From CAZPUS01 sp964589825 (lineage in GTDB: Bacteria > Fibrobacterota > Chitinivibrionia > Chitinivibrionales > WJKA01): a stretch of DNA of 6,704 nucleotides. This document shows, one piece after another, positions 6,533 through 6,704 of this stretch. The notes under the pieces were generated by a model. The model was not told the origin of the DNA and did not search any database. It worked only from the letters and a program-made list of their open reading frames with translations. Within the stretch, counting starts at the first letter, position 1; each line of letters begins with the position of its first letter. The stretch covers positions 1 to 6,704 of the forward strand of contig CAZPUS010000076.1 in assembly GCA_964589825.1 (NCBI GenBank). Direction: 5' to 3'. A program made the translations under genes and the position numbers.

Positions 6533-6704
6533 ATGAACAAACGGAAAACGCTTGTGATGGCAGCTATGCTGCTCGCACCACTTTTTTTTGTCTGTACATC
6601 AAATCAAAGCGACAACAAAAATAACGAAGCGGTACAGGCATTCGTGACCATTCCACCACAGGCATATCTGGCCAGTCGTATTGCAGGCTCTTACGCCGAT
6701 GTAC
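6533..6704 (+). CDS. Zinc/manganese-type ABC transporter substrate-binding lipoprotein (ZnuA/TroA family), N-terminal part
   Basis: Only 57 codons are present; the gene continues past the right edge. MNKRK followed by a hydrophobic stretch and Cys21 indicates a signal peptide, probably of a lipoprotein. However, the residues before the cysteine (LFFVC) are not a standard lipobox, as Val at -1 is unusual. A polar, Asn/Ser-rich tether (22-33) follows. The stretch AFVTIPPQAYLASRIAGSYADV (36-57, with PP at 41-42) matches the opening of cluster A-I metal-binding proteins, where a strand leads into a P-x-x-Y helix and then a Gly...Asp-Val segment. The diagnostic PPG-x-x-PH metal ligand lies beyond the window, so Zn cannot be told from Mn. 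The family's role is to capture the metal at the cell envelope and hand it to an ABC permease; the permease and ATPase genes would be expected nearby but are not visible. The palindrome upstream supports metal-dependent control. Confidence 0.75.
   Translation, partial: MNKRKTLVMAAMLLAPLFFVCTSNQSDNKNNEAVQAFVTIPPQAYLASRIAGSYADV

Overview
The window holds three protein genes in bacterial sequence of middling GC. One is a large chemotaxis-type histidine kinase on the minus strand, interrupted by a run of 100 Ns. The second is a long secreted Asp-box (BNR) beta-propeller protein on the plus strand, transcribed divergently from the kinase. The third is the first 57 codons of a metal-binding ABC-transporter lipoprotein, cut by the right edge. 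The C-terminal tail of the propeller protein resembles the FlgD-Ig / type IX-sorting-like tails common in the Fibrobacterota-Chlorobi-Bacteroidota group and in related candidate phyla. With the unusual CheA architecture this suggests an uncultured or lightly studied member of that broad assemblage, possibly Fibrobacterota. The lineage is inference, not proof.

Layout. Positions 1-110 are the 3' flank of cheA and contain copy A of a short dispersed repeat. Positions 111-2949 (minus) are cheA: HPt with His48, assembly gap, P2-like middle domain, enlarged P3 dimerisation domain, ATPase domain, a CheW-like domain with a charged insert, and a second CheW-like domain. Positions 2950-3340 are a dense divergent control region. 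It has a consensus TTGACA-17-TATAAT promoter for cheA, a TAGACA-16-TATAAT promoter candidate for the plus-strand gene whose spacer is filled by a perfect palindrome, and two inverted copies (D and B) of the repeat. Positions 3341-6184 (plus) encode the propeller protein, followed by a strong intrinsic terminator at 6218-6264. Positions 6185-6532 hold that terminator, a cluster of CACTGT words, repeat copy C, and a perfect TGTAAT-AC-ATTACA palindrome just before the ribosome binding site of the lipoprotein gene that starts at 6533.

How it fits together. cheA and the propeller gene share a control region with recurring ACATCTT/AAGATGT words, so co-regulation is possible. No other chemotaxis gene is visible, so the cheA assignment rests on its own domains. 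The lipoprotein gene is a separate unit; the palindrome in front of it looks like a Fur/Zur-family operator, which suits a metal-uptake gene.

The most novel-looking signal is the roughly 45-bp intergenic repeat: four copies, none in coding sequence, about 75-78% identical in the pairs compared, each with a partly conserved central dyad. Three of the four point towards a nearby start codon. Two lie head to head and could fold into a long stem in the 5' leader of the propeller mRNA.
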